Below, one piece after another: positions 10,050-21,178 of a DNA stretch of 64,000 bases. The notes under the pieces were generated by a model. It was not told the DNA's origin. It saw nothing but the letters and a program-made list of their open reading frames with translations, and made no database searches. The stretch's first letter is position 1; each line of letters starts with the position of its first letter. This DNA is from Diaporthe sp. PMI_573 (Eukaryota > Ascomycota > Sordariomycetes > Diaporthales > Diaporthaceae), in contig JAJTUP010000001.1 in the NCBI GenBank assembly GCA_021399435.1, positions 372,001 through 436,000 on the forward strand. Direction: 5' to 3'. The translations under genes were made by a program, and so were the position numbers.

Positions 10050-12578
10050 CTTTGGGCATTGTGGTCTTGGGGTGATTGTATGGAATCGGGAGTTTCTCGG
10101 AAGGTAGTGAAGAGATCCTGTCAACTGCAGAACAAGTTGTGGTTACTGTCTGCAGACAACTCAGAGAGGGCATACGAACCCTTCGTTGGGGCTTAGCGTA
10201 TTATAGTCTACCTGTAGCTATCCTATGAAATTTCTAGAAAGTGAATCTCAACAAGTAAAAGGGAGAGATGAAGAGGTGCTGTCACGTGTAGGTGGCCGAA
10301 GCTGGGCTGAAGTACAGACGACAAACGCGGGTCTCCGAAGTACAGTTGGTCAGAGCCTCTTTGCAAGTGGATTTGAAGCAATGGGAGTCATTTGTAAAGT
10401 GAATTGATTCAAGTCAACTGGTCCAAGCGTCTCCATACGCCTAAGGTGAAGGGAGACCCAACGAACCTCAGTTTTGAACCCCGCTTCTTCCATAGGAACA
10501 CACATCATAGTTCTTTTGATCGTCTTTGCAAAGGCCTGGTATCTTCTAATCGTACCTCGTGATCAACCAGAGTGATTCAAGGTGTGACTGGGTATGGATT
10601 CATGAGACGCTAAATCACCAGACAGCTGGTTTGAGGCTGTTTCAATGCCCACATCTTCTCCAGATCATTCTTGTACAAAAGCTACCACTCTCCCAATTTC
10701 TGCATCTCCAAAAGATCCACTAGCCACTTACATAAGCTGGGTCAAACGAGCGTGCGTTTCGTGGCCGCACTATACCATGACGATGAGAAGTGTGTTCTTT
10801 GCGGGAACCTTGAAGTCCAGCATCTTCTAGATGCGTAAAGTTGAGGAGATATCGTTCAGAATGATCTTGAAGGAGAATGGCCTTGGTCCTATCACGTAGT
10901 ACAGGAATGTGAGGAATTCGCTCAGATGTCAGTCACTTGCAATGGATAGACATTGTCTGGGTCTGTATGATTAGGCTGGAAGGGCCTTGCATACAGTCAA
11001 GAGGAGACGACCAGACTCTTCACTATTAGAGACTGAAACCAGGAAGGAAAGGATCGGATGTATTGTACTCATAGCATTTGAACGGCAGAAGCCAATGGTG
11101 GTAAAACGCTTGAACATCAAGTCTCTGCCAACTGGTCGGATAATCAGCTCTTGCAAGGAAAACAGAGAAAGGGGAAAACGACGAACAATATCGCCAATCA
11201 AGTAAAGGCCTATGAGTGGAAGTTGATCTTCAAGACTGAATCATAGTGAAGCACGAATGTACAATACATTCGGCCCTGATAATACATACTACTCATCTGT
11301 TCGTTGGAAATAATCTGGTTCTGGCCAGCCGGTGTTTTATTATCAGGACTAATTCGAAACAGAAGGTAGCACAATTTTAGGTATACTAACTTCATATAGA
11401 TCTTAAAGCCGTGTTCAGAGATACCTCACCAAGACAACCGCCACACTCTTGCCACGTGTGGATGTGTTCGGGGTGTCAGGGCTCTTCGGACTTGTCGTCT
11501 TTGCGCGAACGTTGGTAGATAGATCTAGTGAATCCCATGCGAAATGTCCTTGATTATTGGACAGAGGCACGTGCGTTGTTGGTATTTGAGCTTTGGAGCT
11601 ACAGTAGATTCCGTCATGCGGACCCTACTGCACGGAACCGGAGTAACTGCACGTGTGTCGGTCCCCGGTGCGCATCGCCACCTGCACATACTAGCAGAGG
11701 GCGCACAGAATGCATACACCGTTACACCCATGGTAAATTGGTTCCTTTGTCTCTCAAAAGAAAACAAAAGGACTTAACCAGAGCGACGTGTGGTGTTGGA
11801 TTGAACCTCTTTGTCCATCATGCATAGAGACCAGAGGGATCTCCGCGAACCGCTCGTGCCGGAAGGAGAACACAAGCAGTTGAACCAAAATTCATTGAGA
11901 ATTCCTCAGTGCATCTGAAATAAATATAGACCAGCGTTTCTAGGAGACGGCTCGCAAGCATTGCATGCAGACTGGGCTCCAGCTGCGCTGCGGTGTTCCT
12001 AGTGTCTCCAGAGGTGAAGGCCCATTGCTGAATGATCTTCAGGATTAGTGAATCATTTCCTAGTCAAGTCTTTGAAAATTCCTGATTACCCTCCACTTCT
12101 TCTTCACTGACCGTTATATTTCTCATACACCTAAGTATCGATAGTGACTGGTTGCTATAAGATGCTGTTATTACCGTCGATATATCTCATTGGGGATGCT
12201 AAGCCGACATAGGGGCAGCGTTGAAAAGTCCAGGGATAAGACTGACTGATAGGAATTCTGTTATTTGACATCATTTGGTAATTGAAATCTATATAGGGTG
12301 GATGCATGTATTGGGAACACCAGTGGCAAGGTATTACATATGTAAACCAGGCTATGTAGGTCGGAGTAATTATCATTTGTCGCCACTTCCTGAGCACAGT
12401 GTTATTGCGGCAAGACTCAATCAACCTCTGCACCTAGGAGACTGCAGTGGCAAGAAGAGCGAACATAGCGTGCCGTATTTGTTGGCGAATGACCTCCTAG
12501 ATTGCGATACGAGAGCGAGTTGTTGGAGGCTGAGAACGATGGTGGTCACGGCACGCATTGCTCGCCGAGCAGAATTAG
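10050..12578. other. Long gene-poor stretch
   Basis: About 2.5 kb without a convincing gene. A minus-strand frame of about 95 codons (roughly 11258-10971) has a run of protein-like sequence without a start codon and may be a decayed fragment. A plus-strand frame from 12275 opens with ATG but shows no domain. Base composition is intermediate, not RIP-like. Confidence 0.4.
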
Positions 12579-13058
12579 AAGGTGAACCTGACGATTCAAA
12601 CTGCTCGCCTTTTCCAGGTAATCAAAGACGATGTCAGTATGATCAAATTAGACTGGATTCTCGATCAACTTGAACTGCTTGGAACAGTATGGGCACCGGG
12701 GTGATGATCACTGTTCGTGTACTCTGTGGGAGACCACGAATACATCTTACGGTCAATAGAGGGAATAGGAGAGAATTTCATGACCTCTGCGCATTTTCAA
12801 GAGTTCGGAGTATCCAGTGCTCTAGCCAAGGCGTCCGAGATCGTGAGGTGGCGATTTGTGGACTTCATGCCTGTCGCCGATATGTATATATGTGCACGGT
12901 GCCTGGGAGTCAAGACTCACTATTTCATCAGGTTTCACCAAGAGTTTTGCTTTCAGACATTTCGCAGAGTTTGCCGAGTAGTACTGGAACACAATGACTA
13001 CCTTCACACCTCTGTCGTTCCCACCTGTCGGGATGGCCCCCCAAAACCGTCAATTTAG
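12579..13058 (+). pseudogene. Small pseudogene, reading frame broken by TGA-TGA
   Basis: One reading frame of 160 codons is open except for two adjacent TGA codons at 12702-12707. Before them it reads V-I-K-D-D-V-S-M-I-K-L-D-W-I-L-D-Q-L; after them it continues with S-V-G-D-H-E-Y-I-L-R-S-I-E and a segment with C-A-R-C and several aromatic residues. The amino-acid mix on both sides looks like a soluble protein rather than chance. No ATG is present, and the frame is closed upstream by TAG at 12576. A second plus-strand frame (12994-13359, starting with ATG, Ser/Arg/Pro-rich) overlaps its end and could be a displaced downstream part. I do not recognise the family. Confidence 0.4.
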
Positions 13059-14217
13059 TGAAGAGATACGAATGAGCGTCCGCAGGTTCAGCGGGTTTGT
13101 CTCCAGTACATGGAGATCCGCGGTGGGAGATTCAAGACCTAGGAAGTCGGTGGTTCGCAGACTGAGCAAGACTGTGTACCGAGATGAAGGAAGGGAAGAA
13201 AACTCGTCGGCAGAGCCCAGCCCTTCTTTAGAAAGAAGCCGGTCACAACCACCGTCTCCGGAGCCAGGCCTTCGACAGAGGAGAAGGTCCTCGCTGCCGC
13301 CCTCTGTGAGCGACTTGGAGATGACCACCATGGGGGTTGTCAGTCATCAAGTCGAATAGAATCAGCCTCAGACCATGATCTCGGCGATTATGGCACATCC
13401 TTAGTGAGTGTTCCACTCGCAGTGACCCAATTGACAAACCAATCGATCAAACGGACTCTGCTGACACGATGTTCTATCGACAGGCTGCCATCATATGTTA
13501 TCATTTACCAATGGAGCGGGAATGGCTGAGACAAGTCTTGCACGTTGGCCTGTGTCAGGATGCATCCTGTTCACGCAACAAGGTTTATGTGGCTGGTGGT
13601 GGCTGGCCTGTTGTTCCAGTGTCAAAAGCTTGAATTATATTGGTTGGACTCTTTGCAGAGGATTCGTTGTTGGCCCGGAGGTGTGCATGGTGGCCGGCTG
13701 GATGTGATGGATTGACGGCATTTTCCGTCTACTTTGGTCAGGTATCCAACGCACTCGGGATGCCTTGACTTCAATGTTGGTTGGAGAATATGACCATATC
13801 AAACTGGAGGATGCCATGGCAGATAGATATCGCTGAGAGTCAGACGGGATTGGATCGAGATAAGGGTCCCTATATCGAGATCCTTATAGCACACACCTGC
13901 TGCCTTGGTAGTGCGCGGGATGTATGCATTGTACTCGAGATGAAAGTGGGTCGGCCCGCGGGTCGGGTGGCGGTCGCTTCAGGCGGCAGGGTCGCGCCAA
14001 ACGCGGGCGATGGTTGTCTCACATGCAACCCCCTCACCGACCTCGTCGACCTCAATTCTCATTTTTCAACCTAGCGTTGCCGCTGCCTGCCAGCCTGGTT
14101 ATCAACGAGTCTTGCTTTTTTTCTCAACCTTGTTTCATTTCTGGCTCAAACAGCGACTCAATTGATCTCGGGTCTCTATTGATGAACTAAACTGCATATG
14201 AACACGAAAACGCCAAA
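13059..14217. other. Intergenic region upstream of the channel gene
   Basis: Contains the tail of the Ser/Arg-rich frame ending at 13359, and below it about 850 bp without a supportable gene. The last 170 bases before 14218 are pyrimidine-rich (CTTGCTTTTTTTCTC, TTTCATTTCT) and suit a fungal promoter and 5' leader. Confidence 0.45.
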
Positions 14218-15565
14218 ATGGCTTCCAGATACAATGGCGACTCCAACAACAGGAGCAGCAGATCGCCGTCACCGCCCTTTCAAGACACGCCAACAACGTT
14301 GTTGTCTCAGTCGCAGAACTTCTTGCCGCCAACCCCAGGGCGAAAGGTGACATGCCCCCACAGCCAACTTCTGCACAGGAAGCCTAGGAGGTATGTTGAA
14401 CTGGAATTGCCTTACCGACATGAAATTGATCATCACACTGACGGTGAACAAACCCCCCATAGATGGCCGCTGGTGCTCCGCTTCGTCAAGGGCGCAATCC
14501 ACAGGGATATCGCCCTCGCGGTCTTCCTGCACGCATTGTACACAACCGTGATCGTGACCCTGCACGTCAGGCTGAAGCACAACTTCGGCCTCCCCTCGAG
14601 CGTGGTGTCCTCGCTCTCCATCGTGGTCGGTCTGATGCTCGTCTTCCGCAACCAGACGGCCTACACGCGTTTCTGGGACGGCCGCAACAACTTCGCCACC
14701 GTCATAACCAGCGTGCGAAACCTGATGCGCTCATTCCTCGCCTGCTCGGGAGGACCCGGGGTCAACGGCACGGGTTCCCCGCAGCAGATGTCCCTGGCCG
14801 AGCGGGCCGACGTCGAGCGTACCGCACGTATCCTCATGGCCGTGCCGGATAGCATTAAGAATACCCTCCGCGCCGAGTGGGGCGCGCTCAACACCATGGC
14901 GGACCAGTTCGGCCAGGGCCTGCTCCCTCGGGGTCTTCGGGGCCACGAGGATGAAGGGTTGACGCTGCCCGTGCAGCTTACGTTCCTTGTCGAGGCGTTC
15001 ATTGCCAGGGGCCATGCGAGGGGGTGGTTCCACGCGCCGCAGGCCTCGCAGTTGACGGTGCAGCTCAACACCCTGATTGATGCCTTTGGCCGGATGGAGA
15101 CGATCCGGCTCACCCAGTTCCCCGTGGCCATCCTGATTCACCAGAGGCAGGTCCTGGCCCTGTTTGGGTGCGTGCTGCCGTTTGCCGTGGTCGATGAGAG
15201 CCACTGGTGGGCGGTGCTGATAGTCGCACTGATCATGTTTACCTTGTACGGCATCGAGGCGATCGCCTGTCAGCTCGAGGACCCTTTTGGATATGATCGG
15301 AATGACATCAAGATGGTAAGCACATTTCATTATGCCCTTACCTTGAGAACCGGTAGCGAGCCTGGTTCTTTTGATGCTCTGAAGCTCTGCAAGTGCATGC
15401 AGAGGTGTATACGTGGTGTTATGCTAAAGTGCTAATCGTACCCTTCACTAGGATGTCATCGTGGAGGACGTACGCGTCGAGCTGGGAGTAATGCTGAACG
15501 AGTGGAGAATGATGGTCGCCGGGCCAGTCAACAGGTCCATGTTCTTGGGTGATATCGAGACTTGA
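14218..15565 (+). CDS. Bestrophin-like (UPF0187) chloride channel
   Basis: Exons 14218-15315 and 15452-15565 join at phase 0 to 403 residues. The 136-bp intron has donor GTAAGC, a GCTAATC branch-like site and an ACTAG acceptor. The start ATG sits in a good context (CCAAAATGGC). Bestrophins are pentameric anion channels; fungal and bacterial members share F-R-x3-A-Y-x-R-(F/W)-W, seen here as F-R-N-Q-T-A-Y-T-R-F-W-D-G-R-N-N-F (residues 143-159). Hydrophobic helices lie near 98-120, 128-145 and 300-345, the last with A-V-L-I-V-A-L-I-M-F-T-L-Y-G-I-E-A-I-A. The first 80 residues are Ser/Pro/Gln-rich and likely cytosolic and disordered. The last exon (E-D-V-R-V-E-L-G) completes the family's usual C-terminal stretch. 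Confidence 0.88.
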
Positions 15566-16825
15566 CCTGTTGACTCCCGTCGGATCTACGGATATGGCGC
15601 AATGTTCATGACTTTCAGATACCCGGTGCACGTTCTTTTTTCCACGGCCCTATAGACCGACTTTTACAACTTTAGAGGGGATATATGCTCACACCGACAA
15701 AATCGTGGTTCTCACATCTCCCTTTCCCAGCGGATCCCGTCGATCTTGTTCGGGGTGGACCGATGAGGATACATGGTACCAAGGTACGCGTCCAAAAGTC
15801 AGGATTTCCCCACACAAGAACGGCAAGAGATCAACGGCAGTCAGCTGTTCGGGCTTACGCGACGCGGGGGAGCACAGTATGATAGATCACTGTCGCGGCA
15901 TGCCGGGCTCGGACACCAGCACAAGAGCGGCCGCAGCTTTCGACACGAGAAGGAGATTAGAGTAAGCCGGCACTGCAGCGAGCTAAAGATGCCCGGCTGT
16001 ATGACGCAAGCCGGATCGCGAGCCAACCGCTCGCTAGAGATTCGGTCAAGTTTGACTTGACCTACACTACACTAGACACCGAAAATACATCATGGCCCGC
16101 AATTTGCATCTTACCCGATGGCTTGACAACCTTTCATCTGAAGTTTCCCGAACGCCACAGGGCAAATCACAATCAACACCACACGCCAAGCTTTGCTATT
16201 TTGGCCAGTTGAGCCCAGCTTTCCCCTGAATACACGCAGCGTGTAACCCTGTAGCCTGGTAGCCCGGGTCGCGGTCGGTATGCTGGGTGATCGAATGAAG
16301 TGCCGCCAAGTGCCATGACACGACCTCAGGGGTGGACCTGTTGTGGCTGCGTGCGTGCAGATCCGTTGGGATCCCAAAACTTGGTCCTGGGCACAGTTGG
16401 ACGAGGGGCTGGGCGAGTCGCGCACGCCTTTGACTGAGGCCCACACTCCCGCTGCGGCTGTCGGTACATTCGCATCCTTCCTCCTCGGCGCGCAGCCTGC
16501 AACCATGGAACCCTGCCCACCACTGCCACCGCCCTAATCCCTGCCCACATGCTGCAGGAGAGCAAGTCGAATCGTCCGCAGCCCTGGCATGGCGCGTGTG
16601 GTGGAGCAACCACCTGCGTCGGTCGGTTCCCTAGCAACCTAGCTGCATACTATGACTGCACCGCCAACCTCCCCCATTGTTTCGACCCTTAATTAATAAA
16701 AGCCCGTCAGCCCGTGAGACCTGTTGGGAGGGGGGAGGGGCCGACATAACCGGAGAATTAAAATAAAATAAAGCAGATCTGCTGCTACCCTTCGTTGCTG
16801 CTGCTCCCCGACCCGGCGAGCTAGT
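15566..16825. other. Intergenic region
   Basis: About 1.3 kb between the channel and the oxidoreductase. Open frames occur on both strands, but none has domain-like sequence. It is not AT-rich. Confidence 0.45.
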
Positions 16826-16900
16826 CCCTCTCTTTTTTTTCTGTCTAGTTCGTAAACAGTCTGTCGCTTCCGGACCTGGCGGTATTCTAAGTTCCTAATA
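16826..16900 (+). promoter_or_regulatory. Pyrimidine-rich leader of the GMC gene
   Basis: A CCCTCTCTTTTTTTTCTGTC tract lies about 60 bp before the start codon, and an A/T-rich AATTAAAATAAAATAAA lies about 70 bp further upstream. CT-rich tracts just before the transcription start are common in highly expressed filamentous-fungal genes. The start site itself cannot be read from sequence. Confidence 0.4.
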
Positions 16901-19051
16901 ATGAAGACAGTCTCCCGCTCCGTCAGGGGGATCGCGGTGGCTGGTGCCGTCGCCGGGCTCGGGGCTCTTCGCACGGCCGCCGCCTTTCCCGTCTCTGACG
17001 ACCCGATCCTCCCTCCGCTTTCCAGCCGGGATGTCACAGCAAATGGAGATGACTTGAACGGCAAGACCTACGACTACATCGTGGTCGGTGGTGGCCTGGC
17101 CGGCCTGACAGTGGCCGCAAGGCTCTCGGAGGACCCTGATGTGACGGTCGCCGTCATCGAGGCCGGCCAGGACATCTACGGCGCGCACGAGTCGAGGTTC
17201 CTCACGCCATCGGCTGTGCTGTACGATTCGTTCCTCAACACCGAGTACGACTGGAAGTATGTGACGACAGCACAGGCCGGGCTCAACCAGCGGACGACGC
17301 CGTGGGCCAGGGGCAAGGTCCTCGGCGGCAGCTCGTCGGTCAACAGCATGTACATGGTCCGGGCCTCTGCGCGCGAGTTCAACTCGTGGGGCTCGCTGAT
17401 CGGCGCGCCCGAGCTGTGGGGCTGGGACAGCATGTTCGCCGCCATGAAGAAGTCGGAGGACTTTCAGGAGCCCGTCCAGGCCGTGCGGGATGTCGTGCCA
17501 AGCCTCAAGTGGAACCCGGCCAGCCACGGCACCGGGGGCAACATCAAGACGGGGTGGCCGGGGAAAAGCTACCCTTTCGTCCAGTCCTTCCTGACTGCCG
17601 TCGCTAACACCGGCACGCCCATCTCCAACGACCCGGATGCCGGCGAGACCTGGGGCGCATTCCTGGCCACGTCCGCCATCAACGCACAGAACTGGCACAG
17701 ATCCAGCTCCCGCACGGGTTACCTGGACCCCATCGACACGGAGCGGACCAATATCCACGTCCTCACCGGCCACCAGGCCACCAAGGTGCTGCTCGACACC
17801 TCTGATCCCAACAACGTCAAGGCCACCGGCGTCCAGTACGGAACCGGCGCAAACGCCGCTCTTCTGACCGTCAACGCGGCCAGGGAGGTCATCGTCTCCG
17901 GCGGAACCATCAACTCTCCCCAGCTGCTGCAGCACAGCGGCATTGGCGACGCCGCCCAGCTAAGCGGGCTCGGCATCGAGTCGAAGGTCGACCTCCCTGG
18001 CGTGGGCCACAACGTCCAGGACCACATCAGCGCCGCCCTCCTCTACCCCCCGACCGACCCAAACCAACAGCCGCCGGCCAGGATCACAGGCGACGCCGTG
18101 ACGGACTCGTTCGTCCAGTCCGCCATCGCATACATCAACCTGACGACCCTCGTGGGCGGCGACCAGGCTGGGCCCCTCCTCAACACCCTCCGCACAAACG
18201 TTACCAACGCCATCAACAGCGCCGCGGTGCCCGACGCCGTGAAGCAGGCCTGGAACGTCACCTACACCAGCCAGGTGAACAACATCTACGATTCCCCCGT
18301 GGGGCTGGTCGAGATCCTCCTCGCCGACATCTTCGGCACGGTCAACATGCAGATCGCCCTGCAGCAGCCCCTCTCGCGGGGGTCCATCCTCGTCACCTCC
18401 GCGGACCCCTTTGCCCCGCCCGCCATCGACCCGAGGTACCTCACCCTCGACGTCGACCTGCAGCTCCTCCGCGCGGGCCACAAGCTCGCCCGCCGCGTCG
18501 CCCAGTCCATGACCGACGTCCTGGGCGCCGAGTCGCAGCCTGGGACAGCGGCGGTGGCTGATGCCGACGACGCGGGGTGGGACTGGTTTATCCGCCAGAA
18601 CGCGGGAACCGAGTATCACCCTTCCTCGTCGTGCTCCATGCTGCCCCGCGAGCAGGGCGGCGTTGTCGATAAGAACCTGCTCGTGTATGGGACTTCGAAC
18701 TTGAGGGTTATCGATGCTAGTATTGCGCCTACGAGTGTTAGTGCGCATCTTATGACTGCCACGTACGGCATTGCTGAGATCGGCGCGGATATCATCAAGA
18801 ACGCGCGCAAGGCGGCTGCGGCTGCGGCGGGGGATTCTGCTGGCAAGATTCAGCAGGCGCAGAAGGTCAGCCCTGCTGCCGACAGTGAGACCCAGCAGGG
18901 CGATGAGGAGGAGAATTCCTCCAAGACGGCTGCCGTGTCTGCTGGTGGTGGTGTCGCTGCTGTCGGATCCGTCGTCGCGGCCGGTCTGGTCATTGGCCGT
19001 ACCGCGCTGCGGAGATGGCAGGGGCAGAAGTACGCCAAGGTTTCTGCTTAG
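16901..19051 (+). CDS. GMC-family FAD oxidoreductase with C-terminal membrane segment
   Basis: Single-exon gene of 716 residues. GMC enzymes oxidise alcohols or sugars with FAD, often extracellularly (glucose oxidase, aryl-alcohol oxidase, choline dehydrogenase relatives). Seen here: a signal peptide in residues 1-28 ending A-A-A-F-P, the ADP-binding V-V-G-G-G-L-A-G-L (61-69) with acidic Glu87, the GMC signature around G-K-V-L-G-G-S-S-S-V-N-S-M, a second signature near S-G-G-T-I-N-S-P-Q-L-L-Q-H-S-G-I-G, and catalytic His573 in E-Y-H-P-S-S-S-C-S-M with His616 in S-A-H-L-M-T. It is over 100 residues longer than most secreted members. The extra tail is charged, then hydrophobic at 681-699, then basic (R-R-W-Q-G-Q-K), suggesting a C-terminal membrane anchor. 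The substrate is unknown. Large antisense open frames in this GC-rich gene are artefacts. Confidence 0.92.
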   Translation: MKTVSRSVRGIAVAGAVAGLGALRTAAAFPVSDDPILPPLSSRDVTANGDDLNGKTYDYIVVGGGLAGLTVAARLSEDPDVTVAVIEAGQDIYGAHESRFLTPSAVLYDSFLNTEYDWKYVTTAQAGLNQRTTPWARGKVLGGSSSVNSMYMVRASAREFNSWGSLIGAPELWGWDSMFAAMKKSEDFQEPVQAVRDVVPSLKWNPASHGTGGNIKTGWPGKSYPFVQSFLTAVANTGTPISNDPDAGETWGAFLATSAINAQNWHRSSSRTGYLDPIDTERTNIHVLTGHQATKVLLDTSDPNNVKATGVQYGTGANAALLTVNAAREVIVSGGTINSPQLLQHSGIGDAAQLSGLGIESKVDLPGVGHNVQDHISAALLYPPTDPNQQPPARITGDAVTDSFVQSAIAYINLTTLVGGDQAGPLLNTLRTNVTNAINSAAVPDAVKQAWNVTYTSQVNNIYDSPVGLVEILLADIFGTVNMQIALQQPLSRGSILVTSADPFAPPAIDPRYLTLDVDLQLLRAGHKLARRVAQSMTDVLGAESQPGTAAVADADDAGWDWFIRQNAGTEYHPSSSCSMLPREQGGVVDKNLLVYGTSNLRVIDASIAPTSVSAHLMTATYGIAEIGADIIKNARKAAAAAAGDSAGKIQQAQKVSPAADSETQQGDEEENSSKTAAVSAGGGVAAVGSVVAAGLVIGRTALRRWQGQKYAKVSA

Positions 19052-20051
19052 GAAGGGGGAAGGAAACCTACCTTGTGACAAATGTCTGTGCTGATCTTAT
19101 GATAATGTTTGGCTGGCTTTATATCATTGATGCTTGGATATGCTCAATGACGGCGGGATCTGTTTTTTTCTTCATGAAATTAATGATTTGTAGACGGATT
19201 TCGGTCTATATGGAGGCTGGCTGAAGTACGCTCGCCGATACCCTTTTGGTCTTTGTATTTAATGATCTTCTCTTCGGGGCCGGGCTTGTACATTGGGCTT
19301 CACTTGGATGAAGCATTTGTCCCTTACTTTCTGTACAGTAGATAGATACTGGGGCGATTCCTGACTTTCTCATTCAGGTCTACAGCTTAGGTATCATAGT
19401 AGGGAAGAAGTCACGATTATGTATGACTTATTACCAACCTTTCAACAGCTCATGTTGAGATGACATCTCCAGGAAGGACATTTTGTTCATGCTTCGTACC
19501 CGGGTGAGCGCTTCTACGTGTAGTGGGACGCAACACGTTCCGATTCCTTTCGGAACGTGATCAGTCACCCGGCCTAAGAAGGGACAAGCCAGTTCCGTGC
19601 CTGCGAGGTTAGGATCAACATTACATGGACACACAAGAATTCTTGGTCACTTGGCGGCTCGTACCGTGTTTGTTGTATACAGAAATAGCTTGACGAGTCA
19701 AAAGGCTCCTTGGCATCCAATATCTAGCCCTAGTTGCCATAACGCGGGGACTCAATATCTGGGCCATTAAGAGGAATTGATGATTCAGCCGCGAGAGGTC
19801 TCCGTAACTCTTCTCTGTGTCGAATGATACCCAAAAAGGAGCGCTTTCAAGCACTGGTATAATCATAAAATTGAAAATCTCTCATTATTATGGCCCTCAG
19901 AATCCTCAGAGATGGGATGTGGGCTATGAAAAGTTGTGTTCAAGCATCGGTCCAGTCTCATTGTTGCCGGACGCCAGATTTCGTGGTATAAATATTCTTC
20001 AAGAAACATGTAATGCTCATTCCTTTGGCAGACACGCCTATTTCCGTGCCA
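19052..20051. other. Intergenic region between convergent genes
   Basis: Convergent 3' flanks of the oxidoreductase (plus) and the membrane protein (minus). No gene is seen; a hairpin near 19534 is listed separately. Confidence 0.5.
19500..19572. repeat. Nested inverted repeats / hairpin
   Basis: A perfect 10-bp stem, CACGTTCCGA at 19534-19543 and TCGGAACGTG at 19550-19559, encloses a 6-base loop. An outer 8-bp pair, CCGGGTGA at 19500 and TCACCCGG at 19565-19572, surrounds it. There is no T-tract, and fungi do not use such terminators. It may be a cruciform-forming sequence, a small element remnant, or chance. Confidence 0.5.
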
Positions 20052-21178
20052 TCATGCCTTCTCCAAACCGTCCCTGTTCACATGGACCTCTCCCCGGTAT
20101 ATTTCCAGCACCGTCATCAACGGCAACGCAAGCATCAACAAGCTGACCATGGTGGCAAAACTCCACTGCCGCTCTCCATAGTCCGACAGCGGCGTGGTAG
20201 GCTGTCCAAACGCCTGCGACGTCCAGATGACGCGGACCGTGGCGCCGACCGCGATGGCCGTCATCATCGCCCAGCCCGCCAGCTGCACCCACTTGAAGCC
20301 GCGCTGCCTCCTGTCGTGGAGGTACCACGTGGACGCGAGGAAGACGACGCAGTTGCCCGCGATGACGGCGATGGTGCCCACGTACGAGAGCCCGACGTTG
20401 CTCGCCTTGTCGCCCTCGACCTGCCAGGCGCACGTGGTCGGCAGCGTGGTGGCCTCGAGGTCCTTCTGGACCACCTGCAGCATGAAGATGCCGTACACGC
20501 AGCTCAGCACGAGGTTGACCAGCATCAGGACCTGGCGCAGCCACCGGAGCACCGCGTCGGAGCGGAAGGAGGCGACGAGGACGAGGAGGGTCAGGTTGTG
20601 TACGCCCATGGAGAGGAGAGACAGCATCCAGATGAGGAAGAAGTGGTACGGAACCAATGTGTTGATCTGGGCGAGCCCCACGGCCTGGATGCCGATGCCG
20701 TACAAGATTTGCTGGTCTGAGAAGCCATAGAGCAGCTTCCGCCGTATCAGGCCCACGGCGGGCTTGTGGCTGTTGAAGAAGGACTCCTGGAGGATAAGAG
20801 AGAGGGATAAGGCGACGGCGAGGACAGCGGGGATGATGAATCCGAGGATGACCTTGGCACTGTTAGCTTATTCACATTGAAGCGGTTTCAATGCAGCCAT
20901 GGGTTGAGGTATGGGGTTCAGTGACGGAGAATGATCTTCAGAAGGGTTCACATGAAAGCCCCATAATATTCTGGGGCGGAAGTTGATGGCCTTGTTGACC
21001 TAAGCGGCCATGTTGGCGAGTCCATATCTGGTCCTCACGCATGGGGCTGCAATAAAGATTCCCGTAGGCAATGGACAGCGTGGGCACGAAAAAGACGAGA
21101 GTAACTTACACCAATGCCTGCTATCCCGGCGTTGGATGGTGTTTCCGCCGGCGGATTTGTGCAGTTTGCAGAACTCAT
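20052..21178 (-). CDS. Multi-pass fungal membrane protein, two exons
   Basis: Exon 1 (21178-21110) encodes M-S-S-A-N-C-T-N-P-P-A-E and ends G-I-A-G-I-G. Exon 2 (20852-20052) starts V-I-L-G-F-I-I-P-A-V-L and runs to the stop, giving 289 residues. The 257-bp intron has a consensus donor GTAAGT and a GCTAAC branch site about 11 bases before an AAG acceptor. AAG is less common than CAG, but it is the only nearby choice that keeps frame with this donor. I count about seven hydrophobic segments, including F-F-L-I-W-M-L-S-L-L-S, L-T-L-L-V-L-V-A and F-A-T-M-V-S-L-L-M-L-A-L-P-L-M. A short N-terminus with N-C-T-N-P (an N-glycosylation site) and C-terminal N-R-D-G-L-E are seen. It resembles uncharacterised fungal 7-TM-like proteins whose first helix follows G-I-G-V; the function is unknown. 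Confidence 0.72.

Noticed and set aside
12994..13359. Ser/Arg/Pro-rich plus-strand frame with ATG
   Set aside because: It overlaps the pseudogene in another frame and has no upstream promoter or known domain; it is mentioned only as a possible displaced piece.
16895..19081. Two long minus-strand frames (346 and 373 codons) opposite the GMC oxidoreductase
   Set aside because: They are antisense to a gene with clear catalytic motifs; GC-rich codons keep the opposite frame open. No domain is seen in them.
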